Source: Actinomucor elegans
Taxonomy: Eukaryota; Mucoromycota; Mucoromycetes; Mucorales; Mucoraceae
Assembly: GCA_026027325.1 (NCBI GenBank)
Contig: JAMSLZ010000004.1
Coordinates: forward strand, 2,294,001-2,358,000
DNA length: 64,000 nt
Reading direction: 5' to 3'
Part shown: one piece after another, positions 1 to 11,391 of the stretch
Layout: each line of letters starts with the position of its first letter
Position numbering within the stretch: the stretch's first letter is position 1
The notes under the pieces: model-generated
Database searches by the model: none
Told to the model about the DNA's origin: nothing
What the model saw: only the letters and a program-made list of their open reading frames with translations
Translations under genes and position numbers: made by a program

Positions 1-605
1 AAAGAATCGTTACCAGAGATCCACTTGAAAGCCCAGTCGGCTTTACGCTTGATACAAGGGATAGTTTCGATAGCGTCAAAGAGCATTTCTTTTTCTTGGT
101 TATCCTTAATGTAAGTATCAATCAAGAGACTGTAAGTTTCGGCGTGGATGTTTTCAATAGCAATTTGGAAACCATAGAAACACTTGGCTTCAGGAATCTT
201 GACTTCGTCACAAAAGTTTTGGACCAAGTTTTCGTTTACTACACCATCAGCACTGGCAAAGAAAGCCAAGACGCGAGAGATAAAGAAACGTTCCTTTTCG
301 TTCATTTTAGTTTCCCAGTCGTGTTGGTCCTTGGATAAATCAATTTCCTCTGCAGTCCAGAAAGAAGCTTCAGCCTTCTTGTAGAATTGCCAGATCTTAA
401 ATAATAGAATGAATCAATATATGTAGTGATGGAATATCATTGTACTTACCTCGTGATACTTGATTGGGAACAAGCAGAAACGTCTAGTATTGTCCCTGAG
501 AATCTCTTCAACTTCATCACCTTGTTTAGTCTCATTCAACTTTTTGATCTGAGGCTCATTCAAAGACAACTTGGACAAGTCAGAGGTGTTAACAGTGGCA
601 GACAT
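1..605 (-). CDS. RNR2: Ribonucleoside-diphosphate reductase small subunit (partial; 3' end beyond window start)
   Basis: R2 subunit of class Ia ribonucleotide reductase, which holds the di-iron/tyrosyl radical used to make dNTPs in the cytosol. Two exons are visible: 605-450 and 395-1 (open at the window edge), with a 54-bp GTAAGT...AAG intron. Exon 1 encodes a short N-terminal tail ending FPIKYHE. Exon 2 starts [13 protein letters not shown] and carries iron-ligand segments DGVVNENL and [10 protein letters not shown]. The Tyr in AETYS matches the radical Tyr of mouse R2, so this looks like a catalytic subunit rather than a radical-less Rnr4-type paralogue. The start ATG is the only one before the conserved region. 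MluI-box-like motifs lie about 150 bp upstream. Roughly the last half of the protein is outside the window. Confidence 0.95.
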
Positions 606-660
606 GGCTTTATGGAATATAATAGAATAGAAAGTAGAGTAAAGAGCTTTTACAAGTGAA

Positions 661-1260
661 TATTCTTTGTCCCTTTTATACCTTTTCCTTTACGTGACTG
701 GGACGAAAAAAAAAAAAAAAAAATTTAAGTCGCGTTTTTTTTTACGTTATGTTTACGCGTTTTTTCATGTTGACCAGACACGTCTTAATTACTTGTTTGT
801 GCAACGGTTTGTAATATATTACACTTGGATTATACAGAATTTTTCCGAGATTGTTGTTTGTGTATAATACATGATTATAGACCTCTTAATCACTGTATAT
901 CGGTAAGGAAAAAAAGATAATAAAAACCAACATATTTTATAAACCTTGTGGACTAACAATAGCAAGATTGCCATGGTACGCAGGTAACAAGGCATAGGAA
1001 ATGCGCTTCTTTTTTCTGGGCCACTTGGCTTAGAAATCAGCAGATGTACTAGTATCATCGTGTTGCGAATCGATAAGAGGATACATACACTTTAGCGGCG
1101 AATGTAGCCCCATCCAATGAAATCGTAGATTTTGTAAAGAATATCCGGCCGAGGAAAAGAAAAAAGGCCAAAATGGATGCTTCCATCGTTCTATTATTTC
1201 ATTGTTTTAATATCTTCAGCTATGCTAGAAATGACATTTATCCAAAGTTGTGAGTGTATG
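661..1260. other. Intergenic, no gene recognised
   Basis: A+T-rich stretch after the RNR2 promoter. It contains an A18 run near 706-723. Short open frames at 667-867 and 819-1058 have no recognisable features and start or end in homopolymer tracts. Confidence 0.5.
731..760. promoter_or_regulatory. Putative MCB (MluI cell-cycle box) elements upstream of RNR2
   Basis: A perfect ACGCGT lies at 755-760 and a TCGCGT (ACGCGA on the other strand) at about 730-735. They are 125-155 bp upstream of the RNR2 start codon. MCB elements bound by MBF drive G1/S transcription of ribonucleotide reductase genes in yeasts. That they act so here is inferred from sequence and position only. Confidence 0.45.
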
Positions 1261-2614
1261 AAGTTGAGCCCAAGAATCTGGTACTGAAATATGCTAAAGT
1301 AACACAAAAGAAGAGGCGCGTCTACTGAGAAGAAAAGCGCGTAATATAAAGATGAATGTTTTTCAGAATGCATAACGCAGATCGGCACTTTCTTCTCAAG
1401 TTAACGACTATGCAAAGTAGCTTGTACCTATATAGCAACACTAGTATGATGGATTCCGGCTAAATAAGCTATGCATTTCGGAGACTTCTAGTCTTCTAGA
1501 GCTTGGCGATAGATGCAAATATGGATACAGCCATATTAAGGGTGCATTTGGATCATTGACATTATTCAATGTCTTTCTCAAAAAGCACTACTTGGTATCA
1601 GCAGGCACTGCTCAACAATTGAAAATCATGCTTGTTCATGCCAGACGTAAGTACAAGCTATACTTAAATAAATATTTACTTAATGTGTTGCCTAGTATAA
1701 ATGATGCTCTACATCTGTGGCTGTTGGAGCTTTGGTCCCAGAAATTGTACGCCTTGAAAAAGAATATAAAATGGAATCTCCGCTAGCAACAGCAACACCA
1801 ACAATATACTTGCCTTGAGAAACTTTACTTGGTGTTTAAAGATAAGTTGAAGAAACTGTAATTCTATTATACTCAACTAATGCTTTAACCGCATGTAAAA
1901 GAATTTTGAGCACTCTGTCAATATTGTGAGGAGAACGGAGGAGGAGCACAATGATAATCAAGTGCAAAAGATGAAGGATCAAGACGTTTGTTCTACTCTC
2001 ATTCTCGTGATGGATGTAGATATCCGAAAGCCTTTTAAATCCGCCAGATACAAGATCTTTCTTCCAAAGGAAAAAAAAAAAAGGAAAATAAAACTGTTGT
2101 AAAATATGTTTCTTGATAAAATAATTTACTATTGACTGTATGCGTAAATGAGATACATATAATTAGACAAGGCAGAGGATTTATGAGTAAAAGTAAAGAG
2201 AACTACATTGTTTTTTCACTAACAAGCCAGTGATAATGATGCTCTTACTAGCATGAGTAGTACTTTCTTTGATGTCACCCTTCAGCGCTACGACTCTTAT
2301 TGACATCAGTTTTCTTCTGTACTCGAAAAAAACATTCCTCAAGGCGCTGTTCTATAGTCCTCGTATTAGGAAGCTCCACCAGCAATTTTTGCTACAGGAG
2401 TAGTCATATCTTCATCAAAGTCTTCTCTTGAGTTAGTTACAACGGTTTCATTCGCAAAAACTTTTCAGGTACATCCCAAGATTGGCAAGTTGCTTAACAA
2501 CAATATAATTCCCCCTCTTCATCAACAATGTCCATATTTTCATTGCTGTTTTCGTCATATATATGTATTCTACCATCATTTTCGATCAAGTAGCGTAGGT
2601 CGTCCATCCTTAAT
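1260..2614 (-). pseudogene. Decayed Tc1/mariner-like (DDE) transposon open reading frame
   Basis: Read on the minus strand, an acidic N-terminal piece begins at ATG 2614 (MDDLRYLIENDGRIHIYDEN...) and runs to a stop about 37 codons later. After frame changes come a piece reading EDFDEDMTTPVAKIAGGAS near 2435-2380 and then a piece resembling EQRLEECFFRVQKK near 2355-2310. A further coding-like piece near 1830-1695 reads TPSKVSQGKYIVGVAVASGD and ends in a stop. Order, strand and total span (~1.35 kb) fit a single transposase-sized gene broken by many stops and frameshifts. The pieces resemble, from memory, the N-terminus and DDE core of an abundant Mucoromycete Tc1/mariner-type transposase; this was not checked against a database. 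No terminal inverted repeats were found by eye. Confidence 0.4.
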
Positions 2615-3050
2615 ATGAAAAGTTTTGGTGTAAAGGAGGAAAAAAGCTGCAGGTAGAATCGAATTTATTTTCAAATTTTCATTAAACTTGGTTAGTTCAA
2701 TCCACGAAACTAGTTTCAGCAAGTCAGCAAATTGGGAGTGGAATGACTGTATGTTGGCTTGACTAAAGTTAGATTATATTGCTCTCAGAACCTGGAAGTA
2801 ACTCAATCCATATATGAAACTTGGCAAATGATTAATTGCAAATGAGGAAAAAAAAACATTATTATTGTAACAACGTATAAGCCAAGGGGTTCTTATATGA
2901 CAAGCAAGAATGGAGCCACTTGTTCTTGTCAAAAAGACGTGCTTTAACCCGTCATTTTCATATGTATTAACCCAAAGCTTGGGTAGGCTTTGACCAATGG
3001 TAAGATTACATCATTCAAGGTCACACGGGCGGTGTTTCATTTATCGAACT
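2615..3050. other. Intergenic, upstream of the lipase gene
   Basis: A+T-rich non-coding DNA between the transposon relic and the lipase promoter. No gene or repeat was recognised. Confidence 0.5.
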
Positions 3051-3056
3051 TATAAA
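3051..3056 (+). promoter_or_regulatory. TATA box of the patatin lipase gene
   Basis: TATAAA 50 bp upstream of the ATG at 3106. Its position argues against the in-frame ATG-like start at 3076, which would lie at or before the expected transcription start. Confidence 0.5.
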
Positions 3057-3105
3057 TGCAAGCTTAGATTCGGCCTTGTTTTCTTTGCTTCTTTTTACTA
3101 TACAA

Positions 3106-5670
3106 ATGGCCAAAAACTCTGAGAAAGCTGTCAAGAAAACAACAAATAAAATCGTTAGATCTGCCGACGACTCAGGCACTCGAAGCTTAGAAAATAAGCG
3201 CTATGAGGCACAGAACCCTATGGATATAGAATATGTCAACGAAACACACGTAGCGGATTTTATGAAAGCTTTAGACTACGATCCTATTGATGGTTATGAT
3301 TCTTCAAATGCCGAACATATATCGGCTTGGACGGATGCCTTACCGGTGAGAAGTACTAACGCCACCACCATACCCATCACCAAAAAGCAAAGAAAAACTT
3401 CGAAAAGAAAGCTGCTAGAACAAGAAGCTGCTAAACCAAAAGGCATATCGCATTCTTTGATGCAATATCCCTTGATTGTAAGTGTTGTTTGGAAATAGGT
3501 TCTATATGTAGATTGGACTAATGAAATAGTTAGTGTATTATTGGCGTTATTATGTTTGTCGAATTAATCGCTTATATATCGTTACGTCAGATAGTTCGCA
3601 TTTGGGAAAACGTGTTTAGTTGGTAATATGGAAAGCTACCATGCCATTATCAATGATTAACAAAACTTATTTTTTTAGGAGAGGTAAAAAGAGAACACTT
3701 CGTAACAAGTTACGTGCTTCCAAATCTTATAAAGAATGGTGCGAAGCTGCTGATATGCTGGATAAATATATGCACAAAGATGAATGGAAAAATACTATCC
3801 CTTATGCTTATTACGACTACCGTTTGCTGCAAAAGGTCGTAAAGCATCTGAAAATGTATCGACAAGGAAACTCGGAAGAGGATGCGACAAAACTGATGGA
3901 TGTTTTATATGTTTGTTTGAAACAAAACTTTGCCGGAATCGAGAATGGCAAGCTATACAGCAATACCTACCTAGGCACAAAAACTCTTATTGAAGAATAT
4001 GTCGAAGAAGGTGAGAACTGCTTATACTGGAAGTCAGTCATTTAACTGTATTTTATAGTTACACTGTCGATCGAAGCACTTGCAACAAACCAATATATTA
4101 CTGAAGAGGAGAAACGACTTGCATTTAAATTGTATTCAAAGAACTATGGACGTACCGCCTTTTGTTTGTCAGGTGGAGCTGGTTTTGGATATTACCATTT
4201 GGGCGTAATTCGAGCATTATTCGATCGTGGTCTGTTGCCTTCCATTATTACGGGTACTTCGGCTGGATCTCTCATGAGCGCTATTGTCTGTACTCGCACA
4301 GATGAAGAATTAAACGAAATCTTAAATCCAGAACTAGCTCAGAGAATCCGTATTTGCCAAGATAGCTGGGCCAAAAAAATGACTCGATTTGTAACCACCG
4401 GTGCCTTGTTTGATTCAGAGCAATGGTGTCGTGAGGCTATGTGGTTCTGTAAAGGATCTCTCACCTTTAAAGAAGCATATGAAAGAACAGGCCGAATTTT
4501 TAATGTATCTGTTATTCCTTATGATCCTCATTCACCACCAAAGTTGTTGAACTATATTACAGCACCTGACTGTGTTATTTGGAGTGCTGTTATCGCATCT
4601 GCTGCAATTCCAGGAGTAAGTAGATTTCTATTGCCCATACTTTTGGGGTTCAATGTGAGCTGATATTTTGTTTAGATTTTGAATCCAGTAGTTCTTATGC
4701 AAAAAAAGCGTGGTTCAGAGCATCTTGTACCTTATAACTATGGTCACAAGTTTAAGGACGGAAGTTTGTCTACCGATATCCCAACATTAGCGCTAAATAC
4801 CCAGTTCAATGTCAACTACACCATTGTTAGTCAAGTTAATCCTCATGTTCACGTTTTTTTCTATGCAAATCAAGGTAGTCCCGGTAGACCTGTTACGCAT
4901 CTCTCAGGACGTGGCTGGCGCGGCGGCTTTTTAGCTTCTACAATAGAGCAAATGCTGAAATTGGACTTAGCTAAATGGCTCAAGGTTCTCAGATCGTTGA
5001 AACTGTTACCCAAGGTTCACGATCAAGATTGGAGTTCAGTTTGGTTACAAAAATTCGATGGCAATGTAACAATCCTGGTGAGTTTTCTACATAACCACAA
5101 AAAAAAAACATCATGTCATTTATACCTTTTTTTACCCCATTCATATCAAATATTTAGCCTAAATCAAGCCTTTCAGACTGGCTGTATTTGATTTCAGACC
5201 CCAATGAAGAGCGATTAAAGAAACTAATGGTTATTGGTCAACTCAGAACATGGCCCAAAATCTCAATAATATCCAACAGAATGCGCATTGAAGCATCTAT
5301 TGAAAAGGTCCGCAAAGCACTTCGAGACAGTGCAAAAGCATCCCGTGGACGCGTCGATAGTTATTCAGAATCAGAGCATCAAAAGCAAGCTCAGTACCCT
5401 GAAACAGTGGATACGACCAACGCTCATGCAGCTAACAATAGCGATGCAGGTAGTGGTGATGAGCTAATATTCTTGAGTCGTCGTCGTCGTAGTATGCCTG
5501 ATGGTTCATTTCAGACTTTACAAGACAAGGACTTTTATAAAGAACAAAACAAAAGACGTCGATTTATGGCTCAGTTTGCTGGTTCCTCAAAGAGCAATAC
5601 TCAATCTTCTTTATTATCAGACTCTGATTCTGATTCGCATCCATGCTCTCCAGGTTCACCAGAGATCTAA
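3106..5670 (+). CDS. Patatin-like triacylglycerol lipase (Tgl3/4/5-SDP1 type)
   Basis: Predicted 754-residue lipid-droplet triacylglycerol lipase/acyl-hydrolase. Exons: 3106-3477, 3534-3622, 3679-4010, 4059-4615, 4676-5077, 5158-5670; all junctions keep frame. A lysine-rich N-terminus is followed by a hydrophobic segment (about residues 120-150, split between exons 1 and 2). Next is a DUF3336-like region (RGKKRTLRNKLRAS...KEWCEAADMLDKY). The patatin domain starts near residue 297, with the oxyanion loop GGAGFGYYHLG (303-313), nucleophile elbow GTSAG (Ser332) and catalytic Asp in KDGS (Asp478). The C-terminal ~160 residues are low-complexity, Ser- and Arg-rich (SRRRR, SDSDSDS), a likely phospho-regulated tail. 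Yeast homologues sit on lipid droplets; localisation here is inferred. The start at 3106 (MAKNSEK) was chosen because of the TATA box at 3051. Confidence 0.92.
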
Positions 5671-7300
5671 ATGCAGACACACGCACAACTTGAATTTACC
5701 CACCTCATTTATAACATCTCATGTAAATACTTTTTAACAAGGCATAACCAAGAAACGTGTAATAGCAGCATTATTATTATTATTATTATTATTATCATCT
5801 TTTATTTCATCAGCTATTTACATGAATTAAATTATTTTGATAACATGTCCACTGCTCCTGATAAATACAACTACTACTTCTAAGGCCATTTGTTGCTAAA
5901 AGTTATAAATTATTAGATTGGAATGTCGATGTTTTACTAAGTTTTATAGCTGATTCTAAGCATGCAGAATTAACCTGATGGCGACATTGAACCGAAATTG
6001 ATAGAGCAATGTAGTAATGATAGACACTATTGTGCATTTAGAATATATTTTGAACTTGTACCAGAATAATATTCTCCCTATACCTACTTTCAATAGAGAT
6101 TGTAATATAAGCAATACATTATTTTAATCATGAGCGCCTGATCAGATGCGATGTCTAATCGAAATAATTGGCGAGATTTATAAATTCACTTTGTAAATTT
6201 ATTTGAAATGTGTGTTATTTATAGCTAATCGCTAAGATGCTGTATCGATCATAGCGCTTCTTGTCAAATAACATCTTTAATAGACTCTGTAATGCATTGT
6301 AAATATGTGTTGATAATCGGATATGATATTACGGAATCACTTGAGGGAATGGTGTGATGTAGAAAAATAGTTTGATTACGATTAAATAGGTAATACCCAT
6401 AGGAAACCTGACAGTTTTCGCGCTGCTAATAATATAATACCACCATCAACTGTAAGATGTATCTTAATTATCCTATTACACATCAAAATACATAAGAACC
6501 TAACTTATGTAATCTGACATTTAATCATTTAATAATATAGAGGATCTTTCTGAGAGTATAGTTGACAGTTCTTGGTCTTTGAAACCTGTATAACCCGCTT
6601 TCTGGGTGATTCTATTCCTACTGTCCCTTTATTATAATTTTACACATATAAAATTCTCAGAGCTAACATCTTAACATAGTATTATCATTTTGTGGAGCGT
6701 GAAGACGAAACTTTGGAGATATAATCTATTCATAATGCAGATTTCTTATTTTGATGGATGTGCCGATGCGTCGTATTTCCTCCTATAGTATCATATGCAT
6801 TAGTCTTGACCTACTACGTCGTGTGATATTATATATATATATATATATATATTATAGCATAAAGTACCTCTTTATAAGTCTATAATACAACTCTTTTGTT
6901 CTGTATTACAATTACGTGAAGGATAATCGTGTTGTTCAGTATTGCGCGACATTTCCTTCAATGTCTGTATTCTACTCAAACTTGGGCTAAACTGAGTGCT
7001 TGTATTTTACATATTATAGATCCATTTACTTTTCCCAGCGCATAAACGTAGGCTCTACATAATAGCTTATATATATATTATATACTGATTCAAATCTTGA
7101 TTACCAAATCAAAAAAAATCCAGCGCCTGGGAGTAATGGTCCTAGTTCATTGCACATTCTTCGAGTATATGTATAATGTTTAAGAACAAGAAAGGTTATT
7201 TTATTGGTAAATATGTACGTTATTTAATAGATGTTGGAAACTTTCAATAGAATGTATAGAAATAGTTTATGTTTGCATTGATGCAAAAAGTATTAGTAAT
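5671..7300. other. Gene-poor A+T-rich intergenic DNA
   Basis: Contains an ATT/TTA microsatellite (about 5770-5796), a pure AT tract (about 6831-6852) and a TATATAT stretch near 7068-7080. No open frame with coding character was seen on either strand. Confidence 0.5.
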
Positions 7301-7315
7301 CGTTATCTAATGCTA

Positions 7316-7505
7316 AATATTCGTCTTTCTGGTAGTAATCTTCCCTTCTAAAGGCGCGTGGTACGTTAGGATCGGTTCCGCACTAAAGTTTTTACTTGTC
7401 GAGATACTCTATGACACAAGCAGCATAATCATCCGTTGTTTTTGCAACGTTTGAAACTATCATACAGAGAGTATCGAAAAGAAAAGAATGATGGCAGAGA
7501 AAAAA
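7316..7505 (-). pseudogene. Unrecognised decayed coding segment
   Basis: On the minus strand one frame reads through codons with protein-like composition. It gives ...VSNVAKTTDDYAACVIEYLDK, then two stops 12 nt apart, then CGTDPNVPRAFRREDYYQ followed by KDEYLALDNDY and a final stop near 7318. The frame is unchanged across the two stops, so a near-intact ancestral reading frame is likely. The 18-nt gap with GTAAAA...TTTAG is far too short for an intron. The family was not recognised. It could be the last exon of a small gene or the end of a mobile-element protein. Confidence 0.3.
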
Positions 7506-9830
7506 ATTTTTTTTTTTTGTCAAGCCTATTATTGCAAATGAACAATTATATATAGAATACGTCTGATAGATTAGAACATGACACTTGACGATTGCTGAAG
7601 TAGAAGAAATATACAGGAGAAAAAGAGATTTTGGATGTCATCTGTTTTTTTCAGAATGCTGTATCCACAAGGAGACCTTTATGGACTGGTATGCTAAAAG
7701 AAAATCTATAAGGTAAGTCAAATATACATGCATTTGGGTAGGAAAGGTTCTTGCTTGAAAGTAGCTAATACCATATTGATTAAAATACCAATAATGATAA
7801 GAATATTCTAGTTACAATAATCTCTTAGGGTAGCAATTAAATCAGTATAAAAGAAAACTAACAAGCCGAAAAAATCTCCATTGATTCTGACCGTCGTATT
7901 ACTATTGCATATGCATCAAGAGTCCAGCCATTTGGAAGAGAATGAAACTTATAATTATAAGGTGAAATTTTTATAATGGTAGAGCATCAGCAATGTTAAA
8001 TGAAAAACTTGCCGTACATCACAAAATATGCTGTCCAAAGATCATATATATATATATGTGGGTAAAGAAAGAAAATCAGGGATTATAGGTACAGTTGACA
8101 AGACTTGCCAATATGATACTTGTAAATACAATTATGACCTCTGATTGTGAACCATGAAGCCTTCAATACCATCCTGACCAAAAAAAAAAAAACTCAAACA
8201 CCTACTATGTATTCGAATGGTTACTGACCTGCTTTATCTGGGTTGTGTTTTTGGATCTAGATAATTTCTATTAAGATTCTTTCGAACTCTATAAAGATTC
8301 TTCAATAGCATGTAGCGGATAGATCTACGGAGAGTTGGTTTTTATAATAGAAATACTTGCATATTGCTGCCTATCGTTTATAAATACAGTATAATGGCCG
8401 GGCTATAATCATAAAAAAAAGCTTATATATCATGTGCAATAGCTCATTCTATTCTTATAGATATTGCCCATCAGATGCGATATTTGACAGAGACTGGTTA
8501 ACTGACCTATAAATCCATAGACTAAATCTAAAATAAAGTCAGTACCATGTACCAGCTATTCATCGACATACATTTTTGCGCATAGCATTTAAACCAAATA
8601 GCTGCTTTATTAAATGTTTTAGTTAATTACGAGCCTATAATAACTATCAGGCATTAAATCGTAATGGATTAACAAACATCGTAAAGCAGAAAAAGGGACG
8701 ATTCCCGAAAAAAAAAAAAACGCTGTAGAGTATGTTTTTGGGCCCTATATCGAATCTCATTTTTATTTCTATAGAGCTTGTAGATCTGGGCTTTGAAGCG
8801 TAGTTTTTAATAAGCATTGAGCCTTTACATAAGAGAGTATATACTCGTAAAACCAAGTATAAACAAAATTAGCTCTTTATTAATAGAAGTTTCACAGATT
8901 TTCAAGAATAGATTATCAAGTATATGCCATATGACATTTAATGAAATTATAAATTTTGTTAAAGCACTTTTTATCTACCTAAATGTTTTATTATTTAAAA
9001 CTTGAATGAGGAATTTTTAAATTTGAGAATAATGATATCGCATTAAATTTGATATATCACTTTGGATCTTTGGCTGTCAAGTTTTTGTGCTTTCTGGTGA
9101 ATTCCCAAGTATTTTCGTATGACGTCTTAAGCATGCCTTGCCGGTCAAGTACCTGAGGATCTCAGTAATAGAATAAAAACATTGTTTAGTTATAGTAATT
9201 AATCTATTAATTAATAGTTTGGAAGCTCATCTTTTTGTTCCTTCAGTACGATAGCTTAAGAACATAAAAAAAAACGCCTTTGCCATTTTCTCTTTTTTTC
9301 AGAAATCATCACATTTTTAATAATTGTAGGTCTCTCAACTGCTCTCGATATAATGTCGTATCTGATGAGTAGGCCGTCCTGAAAATGAAAGGCTAGATCT
9401 AATAGGGCTATTATTTAGCAGCAGTATAACCTAGTATATTCTATCTTTTTATAATCAACAGTAAACTACTTTCTTTTGACTAATAGCCCTACATAGGTTA
9501 TTAGTACTCACAACCAATCCTAGTCAAATGTTACATATGTTTAGTGTTCCATGCGCAAAATGAACTTTGTGACTATTTTGTAATTTACTAACAAGCTCAT
9601 AACTATTATGTTTATTTCTTCCTAAATCTCTTGGCAGATTCTGGATAAATGCCGTTTTTGATGAGTAATGCAAGTGCAGAATGAGTGACTGCGTTGGTAA
9701 GGGTTTGTTTTTACCTAATGCTTTTTATTACTAGCTGAAGGGTTGTCCACCAAAGCAAAAACTCAACTTTTCTTGATTTAGTGACATTTTTTCACGCGTA
9801 ATACAATTAGACCAGAGAAACATTATTATA
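7506..9830. other. Gene-poor A+T-rich intergenic DNA
   Basis: No gene recognised. It holds a TATATATATAT tract near 8047-8058, several A12-13 runs, and an 11-bp perfect inverted repeat (9403-9413 with 9481-9491). Open frames at 8647-8856 (-) and 8817-9005 (+) look like chance. Confidence 0.45.
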
Positions 9831-10065
9831 ATGGATATAAATCAATGGAATAAGGCACTAGAGAATGTACAAAAGATTTTAGCTCCATCAGATTAGGCAA
9901 ACTAGTGAAAACCCGCTGCTCGGGAACCAATCAAACTACGTTCAGAGCAAACAAGAAGAGACGACGTTCCGTCAGGATATAAACAGAAATTTATTATATA
10001 GATATCGAAGAAGAGTGAATACAATGTCTTTATAAGGATAAGCGCATTAATATGGTATTGAATGG
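9831..10065 (+). pseudogene. Unrecognised decayed coding segment
   Basis: Starting at ATG 9831 one frame reads MDINQWNKALENVQKILAPS, then has several stops within 15 codons. It continues in the same frame as KPAAREPIKLRSEQTRRDDV and later SKKSEYNVFIRISALIW. The charged composition suggests an old protein-coding origin, possibly a mobile-element ORF, but no family was recognised. Confidence 0.22.
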
Positions 10066-10321
10066 TTGTGGAATTGAAGAACTTCTTTCATGTACAGATC
10101 GTCTTTACTTTTATCCATATATTATCAGTCATCCTAAAGATTGGTTCAGTAATTTGTACATTGGTTGTAGGTTGAAATATACTCTCATTGACGCGAAAAA
10201 ACACATTTAATGACTGAGTATACCTTAAAAATGCGTCGAATTGCATTAGATATCTTGTAGACATCCTAATTCTCGGTAATAAACGCACATAAATGTCCAT
10301 AAGCATCCACATCCATATATT

Positions 10322-10390
10322 TTGTATGCTTGTGTGCTTGTGCGCTTGTGCGCTTGTGCGCTTGTGCGTTTGTGCGTTTGTGCGTTTGTG
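10322..10390. repeat. 8-bp tandem repeat (GCTTGTGC minisatellite)
   Basis: About eight copies of GCTTGTGC, with the later copies changed to GTTTGTGC by the same C-to-T substitution. Short open frames on the minus strand across it (KRTSAQAH-type repeats) are artefacts of the repeat. Confidence 0.85.
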
Positions 10391-11391
10391 TTATATAGTT
10401 TCCAGCATGTGAGAAAGAAGCATACCATTGTTCATCCGTAAGAAATGCCATGTCAACATACACATGTTGGGGCCCGTTATATTACAATAAATAACACCTA
10501 ACTATAGATTCTTTTAATAAGCGCTCATCCTACAGAGAAATTTACATCGCTCAGAGATTTATATGCCAGTTACAGTGAATTGCTTCTGATTCTCTCAGGG
10601 CCCCCCTTTTATCTTTCATATGGTACATCTCTCCTAATTACCAATCCAACTTTATATTGCTATTGTCCCTCCTCTGTCAACAAGCGATTCAGGAACAAAT
10701 GAAAAGAAAAGGGACTTGTGTCGTTTACTCATAATCTGGGGTATCTGATTAGTATCACAGTGGGTGATCTTTGCTTTCAAACGGAGAAAAGGACTGTATG
10801 ACAGGTCCTTATATGATTGGCAAAAAAGAGCTGCTTAAAAGAGTAATTTAGCTCATGAAACAGTAATCGATCAAGAAGTTCACTGAAAAAGAACAAGTGG
10901 AAGGAATCGAACAGATGATTACTTGGGCAAAAAACTCATGATTTTATTCAAAAAAAAACACGCAGACTGCTAGATTGAAACATAATAGGAGATCTATATC
11001 TTAGAAGAGAGTTAGCCGGGGTAGAAAGGGAGCTATCAAGATAGTTTAGTACACTATATTTCATCTAATAATATCAAATTGATAGTATTAACAACTCCTA
11101 CTTGCGTGTATTATATACACAATTTTATATTATATATCAATTGAAAGAAATCAATCCAAGAATTTTGAGTAAACAGACGCGCAGTAGAGTGCGGTTGAAC
11201 TGTCCAGACTGATTCTTTAAACCTCAGCAGGGATTAAAGAATAATCAGAGAAATCCGTTGGGAAAATACTAAAAAGCTTTTTTCTTGTGTTCCCTATTGT
11301 ACCTCTTTTTTAACCTTGCTGCTATTGCACTTTCCTTTCTCTTCTTCTTCCTGTTTGTGTATATATATAAAAGTAGTATAGCAGTAATATA
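10391..11391. other. Intergenic, promoter region of the ankyrin gene
   Basis: Non-coding and A+T-rich. A pyrimidine-rich stretch (about 11280-11355) and TATATATATAAAAG (about 11358-11371) lie directly upstream of the ATG at 11392 and probably form the core promoter. Confidence 0.5.

Noticed and set aside
3076..3105. Upstream in-frame start of the lipase giving a hydrophobic N-terminus (MFSLLLFTIQ)
   Set aside because: It would lie only 20-25 bp from the TATA box, at or before the likely transcription start; the next ATG at 3106 fits better.
10246..10463. Overlapping minus-strand ORFs with KRTSAQAH repeats
   Set aside because: Translation of the 8-bp minisatellite in several frames, all open because the unit lacks stops.
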